A program made the translations under genes and the position numbers. The notes under the pieces are model-generated. The model was not told where the DNA came from, searched no databases, and saw nothing but the letters and a program-made list of their open reading frames with translations. From the NCBI GenBank assembly GCA_030068075.1, contig CM057826.1, positions 50,301,116 through 50,365,115 on the forward strand: DNA of 64,000 nt, in the 5' to 3' direction. Source of the stretch: Paguma larvata. Lineage: Eukaryota; Chordata; Mammalia; Carnivora; Viverridae. Position 1 is the first letter of the stretch; every line of letters begins with the position of its first letter. Shown piece by piece: positions 1-11,849 of the stretch.

Positions 1-448
1 AAAGTGGAAATACATTTCTGTCATATTTTACTGTTTATCTACAGATGTTACAAACAATAAACTTTGCACTTTAGTCAAAGAACCGATTCTCACTTCTAGC
101 AACCCGAGAACCTTCCATGGAATATAGTATAGTATAGCAAAATGGTTTGAGGAAGTTGCTTAATTATTTTTCACACCTAGATATATCTGCAAAGTGATTA
201 TCTGATGATAAGCTGGAAGAACTCATATTTAATTTTTTCTAATTAAAAGAACTTTTGATAATAAATTTTAAAAAGAATTTTCATCACAGATTCCCCCTTG
301 TCACTCCTTCCTTTTTTCTTAAGTGGAGAGGAAAATAAACTTATAGAAAAAGATAAAATTGATAGTCAAAAACAAACCACTCAATCATCAAACAATGAAG
401 AATTTTGTTGTTTTAAACCGTTGTGTAAGTACTTTTAAATATATTCAA
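1..448. other. Intergenic AT-rich DNA, nothing recognised
   Basis: I see no open reading frame of note, no RNA gene and no clear repeat before the SINE that starts at 449. The stretch lies in the far upstream intergenic region of GABRA6. Confidence 0.5.
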
Positions 449-658
449 GGGGGGACACTTGGGTGGCTCATTTGGTTGAGCGTCTGACTCTTGGATTCAG
501 CTTAAGTCATGATCTCATGGTTCTTAGGGTCGAGCCCCACATCAAACTGTCAGTGCATTCATTACATTGTCAGTTCAGAGCCTACTTGGGATTCTCTCTC
601 TTTCTCTGCCCTTCCTGCTCACTTGCTCCCTCAAAATAAATAATTGAACTTAAAAAAA
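449..658 (+). repeat. tRNA-derived SINE (feline SINEC type)
   Basis: The copy has the tRNA-like head with the GGGTGGCTCA and GGTCGAGCCCC promoter-box remnants, a CT-rich body and an AATAAATAA tail. It is flanked by an exact 13-base target duplication, TTTAAATATATTC, at 434-446 and 659-671. The head is moderately diverged, with an altered GACACTT start. It is not a functional tRNA gene. Confidence 0.9.
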
Positions 659-671
659 TTTAAATATATTC

Positions 672-1357
672 TAATGCATGTATATCATGTAGCAAAACTT
701 TATCATTTTTAAAAATTTTTCAATTTTTAAGCCAAGAATATTTTACTTTTCATTAATTAATATAAACATAGGTATTTTTTTATTATCTTTATTTTGCATC
801 GATGCAAAACAAGTCTTGATTTAGAAATTTGAATAAAATATAATCGTTGTTTAATATTTTCCTCTGTTAAGTTTCTTTTAAAATCTTATATTAATAGGCA
901 AGATAAGCTTACTTATGTTTTATTCACCCTTAAAGCTGTTACTATAAATGAACATATCTTTTTGTTGCTATGAAAAATGTAATTATAAATGCATTCTCCC
1001 TTGCTAAAATGAATCTTTAAATTTATAAGTACAGCTACAACTAGTTCATATTTTAATGTTATTAATGTTATTTTCCATTTTTAAGTGTTTTAAGGTTGCA
1101 ATCTTGCAAAATTAGAATGTTAACCACTAAAAGCTCTCATTTTGAAGATACAATAAAAAGAAAAATGATAAAAATTCCTCTTAAGAATGGTTGTATACAA
1201 TACAAAAAAGAGTTTGGTTTATTGCCTATGTAATTTTTATTCATTTAATCCATGAAACTCTTAAATGTTGTATTACAGCACACTGCAATAATTATATTGC
1301 ATTGCAACTTGGCGTTAAATTATTTCAATTGAAGAAAGCATTTATGGCCTATAAGTA
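672..1357. other. AT-rich intergenic DNA, nothing recognised
   Basis: The stretch is very AT-rich with scattered T and A runs. The 85-codon frame starting at 1191 runs into the transposon at 1358 and has no recognisable protein similarity, so I do not call it a gene. Confidence 0.5.
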
Positions 1358-2579
1358 CAGTAAAACCTTAGTTTGTGAGCTTACTTCATTCCAGAAACAT
1401 GCTTGTAATCCAAAGCACTTGTATATCAAAACAAATTTCCCCATATGAAATAATGGAAGCTCAGATGATTCACTCCAGAACCCAAAAATATCATATAAAA
1501 ATGATGACAATACTGTAATATAATACAAAATAATAAATAAAATACAAAATATAAAGAAAAATAAGCAAATAAACCTGCACCTACCTTTGAAACCCTTCGT
1601 GGCTGGTGTGAGGAAGACAAGAGAGTGGAGGGTTATTGTGTAGGACGACTTTCACTATCACTAACAGAATCATTGCTATCTTTTGGCTCAATGGAATCTT
1701 TTTCTTTCGTGCAATTTTAACAAGGAACCTATCCAGTGACACTTGCTTTTGCCTTCTTTTGAGAATTTTGCGGAAATATGACATTGCATTGTCGTTAAAC
1801 AGATTCATCTCTCACACTGCTCCAGCCTTATTTGGGTGGTGCTTTTCGACAAAATTTTGCACCGTTTCCCACATTTTACACATCTCCCTATTCTCATTTG
1901 AAGTGAGGGATTCCTCCGCCTTTTTCTCCTCCTCTTTTGCAGACGAGATATAGACGTAGACTTCTGAAATCTTGCAAGTTTGGCCACTTGCATACCTCGT
2001 TCGAACTTCTCAATGATTTCCTTCTTGATTTCCACCATAACCATCTCCTTCTTCTCACCACCTTTCTTTTCAACCTTTTTGTGCATGGAGGCCGTTGTAT
2101 ACACTCACATAGATGTTGACTACAGGACAGTATTAATAAACTCTTGTCATATACTGTATTTAATGTAACTGGCAGAGAGACAGCAGGGGAAGGGGTCTAT
2201 ATCAACAGGCAGCCTGACCTAGAATGAAGCAAAGCATTCTTAGGATTACGCTTGTATGGAAAAGCAGAGGACTGTCCACAGGTGCTTTGAAATGACAAAA
2301 ACACAGTGCCAGTTGTGGGCACTTCCAAAACTCTGAAAAATCACTGATTTCTTCTAAACACTGCAGCCTCGTGCAGAGCAATTGAGCATGGGAATGATCA
2401 CCCACAATTTCTTTGGAATTTGAGAGAGAGAGAAGAATCATCGGCTCAGTTGTGATCATGTGGTGTTCGGCATCATTTACTACTCATATTGCAAGATATC
2501 ACTTTTTTATCAGATTCAAATTTATTAGAAATGTTTCTCTCTTTGTAGAACAAGTTACTCACAATCCAAGGCTTTACTG
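1358..2579 (-). mobile_element. Tigger/pogo-family DNA transposon, internally deleted
   Basis: The ends are terminal inverted repeats: CAGTAAAACCTTAGTTTGTG at the left, and at the right (read on the minus strand) CAGTAAAGCCTTGGATTGTG. Each is bordered by the TA dinucleotide (1356-1357 and 2580-2581) that pogo/Tc1 transposases target and duplicate. On the minus strand, 2104-1805 encodes a remnant of the N-terminal helix-turn-helix (EIIEKFERGMQVAKLARF), and 1808-1581 encodes a transposase C-terminal remnant (FNDNAMSYFRKILKRRQKQV, then SLDRFLV). The catalytic DDE core that should separate them is missing, so the 1222-bp element is a deletion derivative that could only have moved in trans. The junction between the two halves is frameshifted, leaving no intact protein. 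The family follows from the TIR, TA and protein remnants together; the subfamily is not resolved. Confidence 0.88.
1581..2104 (-). pseudogene. Broken Tigger transposase: N- and C-terminal remnants joined
   Basis: Reading on the minus strand, the first piece (about residues 23-50 of the frame from 2104) resembles the CENP-B/pogo helix-turn-helix DNA-binding domain. The second piece, in another frame, starts near 1808 and resembles the end of TIGD1-like transposases, with an RRQKQVSLDRFL block. A full Tigger transposase is several times longer and carries a DDE nuclease domain, which is absent. A basic Arg/Lys run sits between the halves. Function today is very unlikely. Confidence 0.75.
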
Positions 2580-2719
2580 TATTAAAGTCACAAAAGCAAA
2601 TTTGTTTTATTTTTCAGTGCTTTGAATAATAAACATTTTTGTAATTCTAAGGTATATAGTTATGATAAGAAAAAATTATTAATCGGTTGATCGGAACTGA
2701 CTAAAACAAAGGTTTCCTA

Positions 2720-2928
2720 GGGGGCCCAGTGGCTGAGTAATTAAGCATCCACCCTTGATTTCAACTTGGGTCATGATCTCACAGTTCATGAGTTCGAGGT
2801 TCTGTGCTAACAGTGTGGAGCTATCTTGGCATTCTCTCTCTCTCTGCCTCTCTCTCTCTGCTTCTCCCCCACTAATGCTGTCTCTCTCAAAATAAATAAA
2901 TGAACTTTAAATTAAAAAAAAAAAATTA
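2720..2928 (+). repeat. SINE (feline SINEC type), diverged
   Basis: The head is degraded (GGGGCCCAGTGGCTGAG) but the GAGTTCGAGG box, the repeated CTCTCTCTGCC body and the AAATAAATAAATGAAC tail are clear. It lies directly before the poly-T start of an antisense L1. No clean target duplication was found. Confidence 0.85.
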
Positions 2929-2997
2929 AAAATGTTTTCTCTTCAAGCCACATGGTTTTGAGTTTCTTGGTCTGTTCAACCCTAAATGTTGCTTGCA

Positions 2998-5088
2998 GTC
3001 AATTTTTTTTAATTTTTATTTAAATTCTAGTTAGTTAAAATATAGTGTAATATCGGTTTCAGTAGTAGAGTTTAGTGATTCATCACATATAGGACCTAGT
3101 GCTCAACACTACAAGTGCCCTTCTCAATACCTATCACCCATGTAGCCATCCCCCATTCACCTCCCCTCCATCAGCCCTCAGTTTGTTCTCTATAGTTCAG
3201 AGTTTCTTACTGTTTCCTTTCCACTCTCTCTTTTTTTTCACTTCTCATATGTTCATCTGTTTTGTTTCCTAAATTCCACATATGATTGAAATCATATGGT
3301 ATTTGTCTTTCTCTGATTTATTTCACTTAGCATCATATACTCTAGCTCTGCTGTTGTCATTGCAAATGGCAAGATTTCATTCTTTTTGATAGTGAAGTCA
3401 TATTCCATTAACAGTCAATGGACATTTGGTCTCTTTCTATAGTTTGGCTATTGTTGTTAATGCTGCTGGAAACATTGGGGTGCATGTACCGCTTTGAATA
3501 AGTATGTTTGTATCCTTTGGGTAAATACCTAGTAGTGCAATTACTGGATCATAGGGTAGTTTTATTTTTAACTTTTTGAGGAACCTCCATAATGTTCTCC
3601 AGAGAGGCTACCCCAGTTTGCATTTCCACCAACAGTTCAAGAGGGTTCGCCTTTCTCCACATCCTCACCAACACTTGTTTCCTGTGTTCTTAATTTTAGC
3701 CATTCTGACAGGTGTAAGGTGACATCTCAGTGTAGTTTTTATTTGTAGTTCCATAATGATGAGTGATGTTGAGCATCATTTCATGTGTCCGTTAGCTATC
3801 TGGATGTCTTCTTTGGAAAAATGTCTATCCATGTCTTTTGACCATTTTTTAACTGGATTATTTGTGTTTTGGGTGTTGACTTTGACGAGTTCTTTATAGA
3901 TTTTAGTTATTAGCCCTTTATCAGATATGTCATTTGCAAATATCATCTCCCATTCTGTAGGCTGACTTTTCATTATGTTAATTGTTTCCTTTGCTGTGCA
4001 AAAGCTTTTTATCTTGATGAGGTCAGAATTGTTCATTTTTGCTTTTGTTTCCCTTGCCTCCAGAGACCTGTCTAGTAAGAAGTTACTATGACTGAGGTAA
4101 AAAAAAATTGCTGCCTATGTTCTCCTCTAGGATTTTAATGGTTTCCTGTCTCACATTTAGGTCTTTCATCCATTTTGAATTTATTTTTGTGTATGGTGTA
4201 AGAAATTGGTCCAGTTTCATTCTTCTGCATGTTGCTGTCCAGTTTTCCCAACACCATTTTCTGAAGAGACTGTCTTTTTTCCATTGGATATTCTTTCCTG
4301 TTTTGTTGAAGATTCATTGGCAATATAGTTGTGGGTCCATTTCTGGGTTTTCTATTTTGTTACTTTGATCTGTGTGTCTGTGTTTGGGCCAAAAATAAAA
4401 CATCTTGATGACTACAGGTTTATAATACAGCTTGAAGTCCAGAATTCTGATGCCTCCAGGTTTGGTTTTCTTTTTCAGGATTGCTTTGGCTATTCAGTAT
4501 CTTTTCTTTTGTGGCTCCATACAAATTTTAGGATTGTTTGTTCCAGCTCTGTGAAAAATGCTGATGGTATTTTGATAGAGATTGCATTAAGTATATAGAT
4601 TTCTTTGGGTAATACAGACATTTTAACAATGTTTGTTCTTTCATCCATAAGCATGGAATTTTTTCTCATTTCTTTGTGTCTTCTTCAATTCCTTTATAAG
4701 CATTCTATATTTTTCAGAATATGAATCTTTTGCCTCTTTGGTTAGGTTTATTCCTAGGTATCTTATTGTTTTTGGTACTATTGTAAATGGGATTGATTCC
4801 TTGATTTCTTTTTCTGCTGCTTCATTATTGGTGTATAGAAATGTAACAGATTTCTGCATTGATTTTATATCCTGTAACTTTGCTGAATTCATACATTAGT
4901 TCTAGCAATCTTTGGGTGGAGTCTTTTGAATTTTCTACATAGAGTATCATGTCAACATCTGCGAATAGTGAAAGTCTGACTTCTTGCTAGGCAATTTGGA
5001 TGCCTTTTATTTCTTTTTGTTGTCTTATTACTGAGGGCAAGACTTCCAGTACTGTGTTAAATAGTAATGGGGAGAGTGGACAATATTG
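2998..5088 (-). mobile_element. LINE-1, 5'-truncated, antisense
   Basis: The left edge is a poly-T run (the L1 tail read backwards) followed by L1 3' UTR sequence. Minus-strand frames at 4641-4892, 4135-4323 and 3776-4036 translate to carnivore L1 ORF2 C-terminal protein, for example IRYLGINLTKEAKDSYSEKY and [20 protein letters not shown]. The reading frame is broken by stops and shifts, so no reverse transcriptase is made. The 5' half of ORF2 and all of ORF1 are missing; homology fades near 5088. Confidence 0.88.
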
Positions 5089-5179
5089 GGAGGGAAGAAC
5101 AATATTGCATAGTTTTTATATATGAGCCCAAACTTTCAGATATGGAGATCTGAGAGTGAAACCTAACTTTCAGGTATGT

Positions 5180-5330
5180 GAAGGGTTATGATTTGGGGCA
5201 ACTTGTTTGACTCCTATAAACTGTGGATATACTAGTAAAATGGGAATAATTATATTTGTCATGCACTTTAAAGAGTTAATGCAGTATAACATAATGCCTG
5301 GTACCTAGAATGCATACAGGTTGATTCCTG
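5180..5330 (-). repeat. MIR SINE relic
   Basis: The order of motifs GGGCAACTTGTTTGACTC, AAAATGGGAATAATTA and AATGCCTGGTACCTAGAATG matches the reverse-oriented MIR core. Divergence is high, as expected for this ancient mammalian family. Confidence 0.55.
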
Positions 5331-5493
5331 TTAAAATAAGCTCTCAAGATGCCTTCTCATTCTCTAATTCTAAAATTCCCATTACTATGAGTCTTCATTA
5401 TGGAAGAACCTACCACATGAATGAGGAAATAGCAATAAAAAATACACCAGTGGAGTTAATATATCTGTGACAATATAAAGAATTATTAATCAA

Positions 5494-5717
5494 GGGGTGC
5501 CTGGGTGTCTCTGTCAGTTGAACATCTGACTCTAAATTTTGGCTCAGGTCATGATTTCATGGTTCATAAAATCCCTCCCCGTGTCAGGCTCTGTACTGAC
5601 AGTGTGGAACCTACTTCAAATTCTTCCTCTCTCCTTCTCTCCCTGCCCCTCATCCACTTGTTTTCTCTTTCTGTCTCTCCCTCTCTCTCAAAATAAATAA
5701 AAATTAAACTTTAAAAA
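5494..5717 (+). repeat. SINE (feline SINEC type) with exact target duplication
   Basis: It starts GGGGTGCCTGGGTGTCTCTG and ends in an A/T-rich AATAAAAATTAAAC tail. The 13-base duplication AATTATTAATCAA is at 5481-5493 and 5718-5730. The body contains several CTCTCC blocks. The frame across it is SINE sequence, not a gene. Confidence 0.92.
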
Positions 5718-5730
5718 AATTATTAATCAA

Positions 5731-6687
5731 AACGTGAATTTGCCAAGTCTGGAGATGAAAAGGCATTGGTTATTTGTTTAGTATAAGGAACATGTTGAGT
5801 TCATTATTCCAGATAATAGAAGATAATGTCAGGGGGGATTTTGAGAAGAAATGGAAAGGTAACAAAAAGGAGGCTGAAAAATGTTTACATTCTTGAAGAC
5901 ATTTTGATTTTTCTTTGGACAAAGTAAGTTCACAGGGATGCTGCTGATGGTCTTGGGAGTAAGCAGGTGGTTTGGGAACTTCTGCTACCCTCTCAATGAC
6001 TTGGTTTCAATTAGTATGAAGACACCTATGTTCCTTCTTCTGTTGCCTTATGTGATCAACCAGTTGTACATTTCCAATGGAAGGAAACTGTAGCATTAGG
6101 CTTTTTAGATGTATTCTTCATGATATAGTAGTTCTTTGAATTGGCTTTTTTTTTTACAAGCAATTTTAGTAGCTTGCTTCTTTGTTTACCCCATCTACAT
6201 ATTGCTGTCAACATTTTGATCTCTTTTAATGGTGACTCCTTACTCCTTGGGCATTCTTCCTCCATCAAACTCTCCATGTAAATTCTCAACTCTGGTTAAA
6301 CCTACCTCTCTATTTTGAACTCCTGCTTCCGAAGAGGTGAATGTAGCAGGAAAAAAACTACCAATTGTATTTTAAATTTATGATCACAGATCACAAGTGG
6401 GAATTCAGCACTCCCTGACAATTCCGTTGAATTTCCTAGTAAACTTGTTGCCCCCTTTATGCAATGACTATTTTATATCTTTACCGTATAGTTAAACTTC
6501 ATTTCCCTCTGTCTCACCCTCAGCTGCTTGGCTTACTTTGGTATTTCTTTCACTGAGAAAGAAGAAACAATCAGACAAGTACTACTTCATCCTCTCATCA
6601 CCTAATACACGAATCCACTGGCACTGTAACAAAATATGCTGCTTCCACTTTTGTAATTATGATCAAACTAGTCCTGCTAAGGCCAAT
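5731..6687. other. Intergenic DNA, nothing recognised
   Basis: No gene, RNA or repeat family is clear here. The 77-codon minus frame at 6056-6289 has no recognisable motifs or context, and I take it as chance. Confidence 0.45.
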
Positions 6688-6914
6688 CTTTTTTTTTTTT
6701 TTTAAGTTGTTTTTAGTGTTTATTTATTTTTGAGAGCCAAAGAGACAGAGCACGACCCGGGGAGAGGCAGAAAGAGAGAGAGACACAGAATCCAAAGCAG
6801 GCTCCAAACTCTGAGCTGTTAGCACAGAGCCCAATGTGGGGCTCAAACTCACAAACCGTGGGATCATGACCTGAGTCAGTCAAACACTTAATCAACTGAG
6901 CCACCAGGTGCCCC
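6688..6914 (-). repeat. SINE (feline SINEC type), antisense
   Basis: The poly-T at 6688-6703 is the tail, followed by GTTTATTTATTTTTGAGAG, a purine-rich body and the head complement GAGCCACCAGGTGCCCC. No clear duplication is preserved. Confidence 0.9.
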
Positions 6915-8175
6915 ACACCTCCCACTATATTATTAATTCTACTCTCTCTACTGAATCACTTCATCACCATAAAATATGCCATAATGTCCCCTAATCATTG
7001 TATTTCCTTTGGGAAAACCATTTAGATTTGCTTTTACTAGGACTTCACTTTTAATTCTACCCCCATCAGACTTTTAATTCTACTAATACTCAGAAATTAC
7101 TTTTGTCAACGTCAGTAGTGGCTTTCAATCTTACTAAACTTAATTTCTGAACCTGTCTTATTTCCTTAGTATTTAACCGAGTTGAAGATTTTTCTCTACT
7201 AGAGAATAAGCACCTTAAATTAATGTAGTCAACACTGACCTCTTAATTTCTTACCAAGCACCCCTTTCTTCCCAACTGTTCCTTCCTAAATTTCTTCTTT
7301 CAGTTAATTATATATGTTTCACTTAATTATCCAGGTCAAAGAACTAAGAGTTATGGTTCCCCTTTTTCCTCCCCTTTCATAATTAATTAGCAAGTTCTCT
7401 TAGCTTTTACTTCAAAATATATTCTTCATCTAACCACATCACGTCTCTTCTACTTCTGCTTTGGTCTAAGTAAGTATCTCCCTCATGTAAAATGCAATCA
7501 TCCTCTTAACCAGTCATCTTGCTTTGTTTCTCGCTACACACTTTCCCTGCTATATTCCTATCATAATATCATTTCAATCTATAAAAAAGAAAATTGTGTA
7601 ACTTCCCTGAATGAAATTGCAATGGCTTTACATTCTACTGAGAATTAAATCTAAGCTTTTTTTGTGACTTATGGAACCATTTCTAAAAATTATGGCCTCT
7701 CTCTTTTCCTCTCTGATCTTGCAGCCTACAACTCCTTTCACCCATCACTTTCTAGGAATGCAGAGTTTCTGTCTGCTTATAGAATATTCTGGCCTTTTCC
7801 TGTTTTGTGAATTGGGACTCTACTTGACCTTCCTCTGTGAAGAGTGTGATATTCTGGAAGATGTTAATAGCTGTAGTAGAAATTATTTATTACATTATTC
7901 TTTTTCCATTTCCCTTATTTTATGTAATTTTGGTGCAGCTATAAATCAAGATATTTTTTTGTCCTAGCAAAAAAGGAGATACTTTGCTCAATCTTAGCCA
8001 ATGAGCTTCTTTCTCATGGGATTTTTGTACTTTGAATTTATGTAAGGATGGACTGAGTTTACACTTATTTGATTCAAAGCTGCAATTCTGAAACAACAAT
8101 TCATTAGATTTTACAGCAATTCCTGGAAATAACCTTATTTGCATTCTTTCTGAGATTAGTGTTCAGTGATGTATG
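6915..8175. other. Intergenic DNA, nothing recognised
   Basis: The stretch is T/C-rich on the plus strand and shows no coding pattern. The 98-codon frame at 7671-7967 is hydrophobic because the DNA is T-rich, and it has no start context, splice context or homologous motif that I recognise. Confidence 0.45.
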
Positions 8176-8551
8176 TGCCAGGGCTGCCATAACAAAGTAC
8201 CACAGATTGGGTGGTTTAAACAATAGAAATTTATTTTCCCATAGTTCTGGAGTCTAGAGGTCCAAGATCAAGGTCTGATATCATCAGAATTGGTTTCTTA
8301 GGAGACTTCTTTCAGTGACTTGTACATGGCCTTCCCCTTGTGTTTTCACATAGTCTTTCCTTTGTGTACCTATGTCTTAATCTCCTCTTCTTATCAAGAC
8401 ATCAGTCATATTGGATTAGAACCTTCCCATAGTACCTCAAGTCTTTAATTGCCTCTTTACAAGTCCTATCTCTACTGTTTATATTCTGAGATACAGGGGG
8501 GTTGCGAATTCCCTAAATGTATTTTGGGGGTACACAATTGAACCCATAACA
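8176..8551 (-). mobile_element. MLT1-type (ERVL-MaLR) LTR relic
   Basis: Read on the minus strand it begins TGTTATGGGTTCAATTGTGT and ends near TTTGTTATGGCAGCCCTGGC. In between is the AATAAATTTCTATTGTTTAA polyadenylation-region sequence and the AATCCAATATGACTGATGTC block typical of MLT1 LTRs. It is an ancient non-autonomous retrovirus-like long terminal repeat with no coding capacity. Small deletions are present. Confidence 0.85.
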
Positions 8552-8682
8552 AATAATCTCTTTAAATTTGAGATTGACTTTTAACCTCTCTATACCCATA
8601 CATGTTTTGTTTTTGCTTTGTCTGAAACACTCTCTGTTGCTCGCAACCAAAGTACTCAAATACTTGGACCAGTGTTTTTCAG

Positions 8683-8702
8683 TATATATATATATATATA
8701 TA
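8683..8702. repeat. (TA)n microsatellite
   Basis: A pure run of about ten TA units. Confidence 0.95.
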
Positions 8703-10183
8703 TTTCAGGTATGGGACTCATTGAACCATTATTCTATTTTATGTCTTGTTTACAGAGAATATAAAAATATATGATCATTCCGTTGTGTGAAAGGAACTTT
8801 ATGAGGCATGACTGAGTATGGACATTTTTGCTACCTTTATTTAGAACTAAACATTTTTTTTTTAATTTTTGTACTCTTTTCCTGTAAACTGTGGAAGTTT
8901 TTGTCTGCTCAAGGAGGAGGGAAAGTCATTTGGAGAACAGGAAAAATAGCAGCCACCTTTGTTTAAGCTTATACCAACCTAAAATCAGAATCTTAAGTTT
9001 GTACATTTTTTATATATCACATCTCATTTTCTCAATGAAAATCTTATTTCCCTAAAAAATGAGGAGTGATTTTAGGCATTATTTCAATCTTTATTAAATC
9101 ATTATTTATTTATTTAAGCTCAAAGAATAACAAAATACCATATCACCTTTGTCACTTGAAGCAGTGAGTTACACATTGAGACATCTGGTCTATTCTACAC
9201 AAGGATTCTGGTAGCAGTTAAAAAAATTGTATGTTCATAAAGCTCCAAATAGCATATAAAATTAAAATATAAACAGAAAGCTCTTCATTTCCTAACTTTT
9301 ATTCAATAGTCTCTCAATACATATTTCTTTTTAGACAAACCCAGTTTCTTATTCCCATGTCTTTGAAAGTCAAATTGCTGAAAGCTAAGTATGTTATCCT
9401 ATTTATGCCTTAAACGTACTCCTGTTTCTATTTTTACACTTATCTATTTTTACTCTTTTTACCTATAGACAGTTATCCAATCTATAGAACTTGAAATCAC
9501 ACTTTAAAAAAAATAGTCCTTATTCAATTAACCACCAAGGGTCATTTCCTTTGAGTTATTGCTTCTGTCAGAGATAACTGCATTATTCAGTTCTGGAACA
9601 TCCCACTGTACTTTACAGAAGTGGTAAATTATGAACCCATCTGGCCCAATAAGACTCAATTTATATATTTTTTGAAAATTTATTTAGAAAGCATAGCCAT
9701 ATTTTCTAGAGATGCTGCTGAGCTCGAAGAATATAAGCCTGTAGGTGCCGTGAGGTGGAAGTCTCAGAATAAAGCCAGCCAGAGTAAATCATGAATTGAC
9801 TATAGAGAGATACAGACATTAAAAACAGTTTCGAACTCCTACTTCTGTCCATTTCTGAAGTTAACAGATATTTCAGAGCATTGCAGTTCTAACCAAATAA
9901 ATTCTTCTTTGTTACTTCAGTTTGAGTTGAGCTCTGTCGATTACAGTAGAGAGAGGCCAGATTATTACAACAGAGGAAAAATGAAGAGCTATTATTTTAA
10001 TATTTTTGAATCTATTTTCCAAATATACTAACAAGGAATTCCCTGATTTCATCATCTTTACTTGATCTAAATATGGTATATTTAGATTATTATCACAACT
10101 TCTATTCCTTTTACACTATGACCCAGTTTACAAAAGAATATTCACATTTGGATTCTGTCTGTTCTTTCATGGTGCAAAATAAG

Positions 10184-10186
<3 letters not shown>
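8703..10186. other. Intergenic DNA, nothing recognised
   Basis: AT-rich sequence without a supported gene, RNA or clear repeat family. Confidence 0.4.

Positions 10187-10265
<79 letters not shown>
10187..10265. repeat. Compound (TC)n(TG)n microsatellite
   Basis: About 22 uninterrupted TC units (10187-10230) are followed directly by about 17 TG units (10231-10265). Long pure tracts of this kind are usually length-polymorphic. The frames crossing it encode only Ser-Leu or His-Thr/Arg-Glu repeats and are artefacts. Confidence 0.97.
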
Positions 10266-10268
<3 letters not shown>

Positions 10269-11146
10269 GAGTAGGGAGTTATGCTCCATTTCCTTGAGAG
10301 TAGAATACCTACAAAAATTATTTGGAATTTTCTGCATGGTAAATTTGTTCTCCCGCATTTATTTAATTTCATATTTGCCTGTATTAGCATAAACTCATGG
10401 ACACTTATTTTATTCTTAGAATTATATTCTAATATTAGATTATTTATTTTGTTACTCAAAATATTCTAGGTTTGGCCATTAGATAATCTTTCAATTGGCT
10501 TATGTGTCCCTTTGAAATACTTCCATTGTTGTATTTGTTGTTTAGAGTACTTCCTTACTTTCTGGAATAACAAAATGCTCCAAGCTCATCTTGTATATTT
10601 CCTGCTTGTCGTAGAATCAGCCATTTCTCCAGAGTCTTAGCCCTTTTATTAGAGAATGACAGAAGCAAAAAAGACACGGACACCAGCTGTGATGTTCATT
10701 ACATCTAATATTTATCCATCTGTATCTATATTGAGCTAAACGTGAGATAATACTGGTATCTCCAACTCTGAAACATTATCATGTGGATTATCATAGTCTT
10801 CTTTCCTTGTTTGTGTGTAATCTCCTATTCCGACAGTGAAAAACCTGGCTTCCACAAGTCACCATCTATTGAATTAATGTTCAATTCCAGTACACATGTA
10901 GAGTGGTTTCCAAATTGTTAATCATACCCCTGTAGAGGAAAATAAAAACTTTATGAACTAGAGTACAGTGTTTATGTACATATCCTTTTGCTTTAGCCTT
11001 ACAGACGTCACTCATTTCCAATGTTACTTAGGTCAGCAACATTTTGACCAGATCCTTCATTGATACTGTTTCATATACTTACAATTTAGTTTGAAATTTT
11101 TTTATAGTCTTCATTCCATTCTGACATCACCAAATTCTTAACTTTT

Positions 11147-11148
<2 letters not shown>
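10266..11148. other. Intergenic DNA, nothing recognised
   Basis: No gene or clear repeat is visible between the two microsatellites. Confidence 0.4.
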
Positions 11149-11203
<55 letters not shown>

Positions 11204-11285
11204 ATCTATCTATCATCTATCATCTATCTATTTATCTATCATCATCATCATCATCTATCTACTTATCTATCTATCATCTATCTAT
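11149..11285. repeat. (ATCT)n tetranucleotide microsatellite, compound
   Basis: An uninterrupted ATCT run of about 50 bases gives way to an imperfect part with ATC insertions (ATCATCATCATC near 11240). Tetranucleotide arrays of this length are commonly polymorphic. Confidence 0.95.
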
Positions 11286-11444
11286 ATATTAAGTCTCACT
11301 CTTTTGACTCTGAATTTCTATGGGTTTTCAAATGCACAATGTCATACATCCACTATTATAATATCAGGTAGTCTTACCCTGAAAAGGTCTCTTGTGCACT
11401 TAATACATACAAACTGTTTTTCACACAAAGGATAGATTTTTCTT

Positions 11445-11583
11445 TAAAAATAAACGTTTAATTATTTTTTAATGGTCATTTATTATTTTTGAGAGAGAGA
11501 GAGAGACAGAGAGAGAGAACAAGCAGGACAGAGTGAGAGGTAGACACAGAATCTGCAGCAGGCTCCAGGCTCTGTGCTGTATC
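11445..11583 (-). repeat. SINE fragment lacking its tRNA head
   Basis: The tail (TTTATTATTTTTGAGAGAG) and the body, up to CAGGCTCCAGGCTCTGTGCTG, are present in antisense. The sequence then leaves the SINE, so the promoter-bearing 5' third is missing. Confidence 0.8.
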
Positions 11584-11849
11584 ATGAAGGCACAATAGAG
11601 TTTTCATATAACCCAAACTAAATTTCTCCTTTTTGGAGATTCTGGGTTTTTAAATGACCTTCATAGTTTTAAGAAGTAGGGATTAGTCATTTTGTAGAAT
11701 GCTCCTCAGCTGGAATTTATCTACTATTTCCTCATGACTAGACTGTCATTGTGTGTTTTTGGATGCAAGATCACAGAGTTAAAGGGTCATTCTTTTCACA
11801 TTTTATCAACACTTTCAACCACTGATTCTTTTACCATTTCCATATTTTT

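Noticed and set aside
1636..1953. A 105-codon plus frame
   Set aside because: It is antisense to the Tigger transposase remnant.
10142..10459. A 105-codon minus frame with His-Thr and Arg-Glu repeats
   Set aside because: It is a translation of the (TC)n(TG)n microsatellite.
11149..11285. Regular repeats as a possible CRISPR-like array
   Set aside because: The units are 4 bases with no spacers; it is a microsatellite in a mammalian genome.
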